From the NCBI GenBank assembly GCA_902797405.1, contig CADBSP010000261.1, forward strand, positions 1-5,354: DNA of 5,354 nucleotides, written 5' to 3'. The position numbers were made by a program, and so were the translations under genes. Under the pieces are notes generated by a model. It saw only the letters and a program-made list of their open reading frames with translations. It had not been told where the DNA came from and did no database searches. The DNA comes from an uncultured Eubacteriales bacterium (GTDB lineage: Bacteria > Bacillota > Clostridia > Peptostreptococcales > Anaerovoracaceae). How positions within the stretch are numbered: position 1 is the first letter of the stretch; each line of letters starts with the position of its first letter. Below, one piece after another: positions 4,801 to 5,354 of this stretch.

Positions 4801-5354
4801 TAACATATACTCTTGATGAAGTAACAGTACCTGGCTACACAACAACAGTTGACGGAAACGTATTCACAAACATTGAGATAACAAAGGAAGTACTCATCTC
4901 CAAGGCTGACCTTGGTGGAACAGAGCTTGCTGGAGCAACAATCACAGTAACAGGTTCGAATGGATTTAGTGATGAGTGGGTATCTACAAAAGAAGCCCAT
5001 ACACTTAACCTGGTGCCTGGAACATATGTAATGAAGGAAGTTGTTGCACCAGCTGGATACAAGCCTGTGACAACAGAGATCAAGTTCTCCGTTGATGCAG
5101 CAGGTAAGGTGAAGGTTCTTACTGCAGCAGAACAGATTGACGGAGGAGCCAAGGTTGAACTTAAGGCGGGTACTGATAACCACATCGTCCTTAAGGATGC
5201 TCCTGAGAAACCAGAAATCGAGAAATACGTAAATCAGGACGTTCACGCAGACCTGGTAGAATTCGACAAGGTATTCACATATGATGTAATCGCATATGTA
5301 CCACATGATGCAGTATCGATTGAAATTACAGATACACTTAATGACTGCCTGCAC
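1743..5354 (+). CDS. Large secreted surface protein (adhesin or fimbrial-type), 3' end outside window
   Basis: An open frame of 1204 codons runs from ATG 1743 to the window end without a stop. It has a signal peptide (residues 1-41), a right-handed beta-helix (about 44-434), a SpaA-like domain (447-563), a fimbrial D2-like isopeptide domain (571-782), a second D2 (790-956), a CnaB-like domain (961-1047), another SpaA-like domain (1048-1154) and the start of a third D2 (1157-1204). This is the architecture of Gram-positive cell-surface adhesins and pilin-like stalk proteins, with a beta-helical head displayed on a rod of Ig-like modules stiffened by Lys-Asn bonds. The wall-sorting signal (LPxTG or similar) would be at the unseen C-terminus. 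The ligand is unknown; binding of a polysaccharide or host glycan is inference. Four cysteines occur (near residues 154 and 338, at 744, and near the window end), few for this length. The gene is preceded by a strong Shine-Dalgarno and a possible attenuator. No gene symbol is justified. Confidence 0.93.
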   Translation, partial: MNTKLSKNVKHGSKLTRVLALILAVMVLFGTAPTGNFYAYAEGTTVYVNGENGSDDNDGSVVGRPVKTWEKAKQIIGSNPGTIFVSGPVKVSGEVSTNNPDQQIVKRTDVFQGNMFVVDKENPNATFKNIHVDGMGKQVPNTVISFENCTNGTLDISSGAVFENFNASGSGPVVYIHSSPGSTITIGEATFRNNSSEKDGGAIFLANSPRSFISIGKATFENNTANNSGGAVYLSNYGQGDSFTLNIDGTTFINNKAVNAEGGAVYTNGRIDTVVKSGRFENNSAVRGGALVNYNSTLDNQITIYNALITGNKSTATSKDGSNLINNSGISAGGINICQSSIAETVISGDVQTGAAIFDNEGPKGDIAVWDNSDISKLKINEGTMLGGGNHNWTPVGDKGYKANPSNEDKAKAERLATSIFKNNTAQYHGAIQSNGVITLGDTYGALRIKKVDAEDQNVVLDGVTFNLSGTTSNGEEVDRDATTFVDTSGTENDYSGNGVASFTDIHPGEYVLKEIATKEGYRITDKTWRVVVDGAGTLTMYDGDTVLEKNNGYYDYIITNEKGEPEIPEVEKYINNKVHVDLSGIDEEFEYSIMAFVPSDATEITITDTLEDTLQFVNSDPSKVLSAVHMFKENNHVGDGTGTVSITQEGDNLFWRAGRVASNERQDVAPVEVNGKTVSLTLKEGFLNEVRASAKLNGQKSFWVKMSFKAKYDDQYTLKTIKEHSSWLNETDDKNNGNSGGNCNNGNLIDAMDPHEGTLNKASYTVKRGNTSDVTFETNIVTVVPPTPVEKYINKDVDAHLVEFDKVVTYDIMAYVPNNADAIEITDTLVDALEFASQDVTVVAKADNNHKANGTVASTDGKAVEGAEFVIDGQKLTVTIADATAYRSQWIQVTFTAKYTQKTIDAAEVADSQTVTDNGAVITEIAEHDGTANTASYKVRVGNDWSSDIESNTVTHDAETTTVNAEKKWKNADGTTTWPKEVKEVKINVLNGTNVVDTITLTEKAPKGTSKELPKLKDVTYTLDEVTVPGYTTTVDGNVFTNIEITKEVLISKADLGGTELAGATITVTGSNGFSDEWVSTKEAHTLNLVPGTYVMKEVVAPAGYKPVTTEIKFSVDAAGKVKVLTAAEQIDGGAKVELKAGTDNHIVLKDAPEKPEIEKYVNQDVHADLVEFDKVFTYDVIAYVPHDAVSIEITDTLNDCLH
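1872..3044 (+). other. Right-handed beta-helix head with FxNN...GGA repeats
   Basis: Residues 44-434. The start, TTVYVNGENGSDDNDGS with P-V-K-T-W shortly after, is the usual N-terminal cap of secreted beta-helix proteins. Repeats of the polymorphic-outer-membrane-protein style follow: FRNN...GGAI (F191, G200-I203), FENN...GGAV (F220, G229-V232), FINN...GGAV (F252, G262-V265), FENN...GGAL (F280, G287-L290) and FKNN...HGAI (F421, G430-I432), with a degenerate FENF...GPVV at 162. The long gap between residues 290 and 421 holds no clear copy and may be an inserted loop or diverged coils. Such coils are typical of carbohydrate-binding or passenger-like adhesive folds; no catalytic residues of a polysaccharide lyase can be identified by eye. 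Confidence 0.8.
3081..5354 (+). other. Stalk of SpaA/CnaB-like and D2-like isopeptide modules
   Basis: The SpaA-like module 447-563 has LRIKKVDA with candidate K451, the acid E515 in YVLKEIA, and N561 in ITNEK. The D2-like modules each begin EKY[IV]N (K573, K792, K1161) and contain ITDTL (D609, D828, D1197); the two complete ones end in ETNIVTV (N780) and ESNTVTH (N953). The CnaB-like module has AEKKW (K968/K969), YTLDE (E1026) and FTN (N1043). The second SpaA-like module has LISKAD (K1054), VMKEVVAPAGY (E1099) and LKDAPE (D1152). The spacing of Lys, acid and Asn/Asp fits self-forming Lys-Asn or Lys-Asp isopeptide bonds known in these families; the exact pairings are inferred. The order SpaA, D2, D2, CnaB, SpaA, D2 suggests the tandem array continues past the window. 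Confidence 0.8.

Noticed and set aside
4581..5354. Long reverse-strand open frame (257 codons) and others opposite the adhesin
   Set aside because: They are antisense to a clearly conserved multidomain protein. Their Cys-rich translations arise from ACA and GCA codons read backwards, and they lack ribosome binding sites and domains.

Overview
The window looks like chromosomal DNA of a moderately AT-rich Firmicute. A gut or rumen Lachnospiraceae (Butyrivibrio-like) origin is an inference from the style of the surface protein, codon use and AT-rich intergenic DNA; nothing in the window proves the genus. Two protein-coding genes are visible, both on the + strand and both cut by the window edges, separated by an unusually long (1232 bp) and structure-rich intergenic region.

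Region 1 (1-510) is the last 169 codons of hppA, the membrane-bound ion-translocating pyrophosphatase, ending in a tandem TAA TAA stop. Region 2 (511-787) is its apparent 3' untranslated tail. It holds a heptad microsatellite, then six 22-bp tandem units that alternate between two variants, then a clear intrinsic terminator at 757-787.

Region 3 (788-1600) has no convincing gene but much symmetry: a small hairpin whose loop matches an upstream segment, a perfect 20-bp inverted repeat nested inside an 11-bp inverted repeat, an adjacent pair of 30-bp repeats with matching ends and inverted-looking centres, an excess of TTGAC words, and helically phased A/T tracts predicted to bend the DNA. Region 4 (1590-1742) looks like the leader of the next gene: a possible -10 box, two mutually exclusive hairpins resembling a terminator/antiterminator pair, and a strong Shine-Dalgarno.

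Region 5 (1743-5354) is one uninterrupted reading frame of 1204 codons with no stop before the window end. It encodes a large secreted surface protein: signal peptide, right-handed beta-helix with FxNN...GGA-type repeats, then a stalk of SpaA/CnaB-like and fimbrial D2-like modules in which probable isopeptide-forming Lys, acid and Asn/Asp residues can be seen. It is probably a wall-anchored adhesin, but its C-terminus and any sorting signal lie outside the window.

The two genes show no functional link: hppA has its own terminator and the adhesin has its own leader. The most interesting material is the non-coding DNA: the alternating 22-bp array, the nested palindromes and the candidate attenuator before the adhesin. 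No CRISPR array, tRNA, rRNA, transposase or recombinase is visible.
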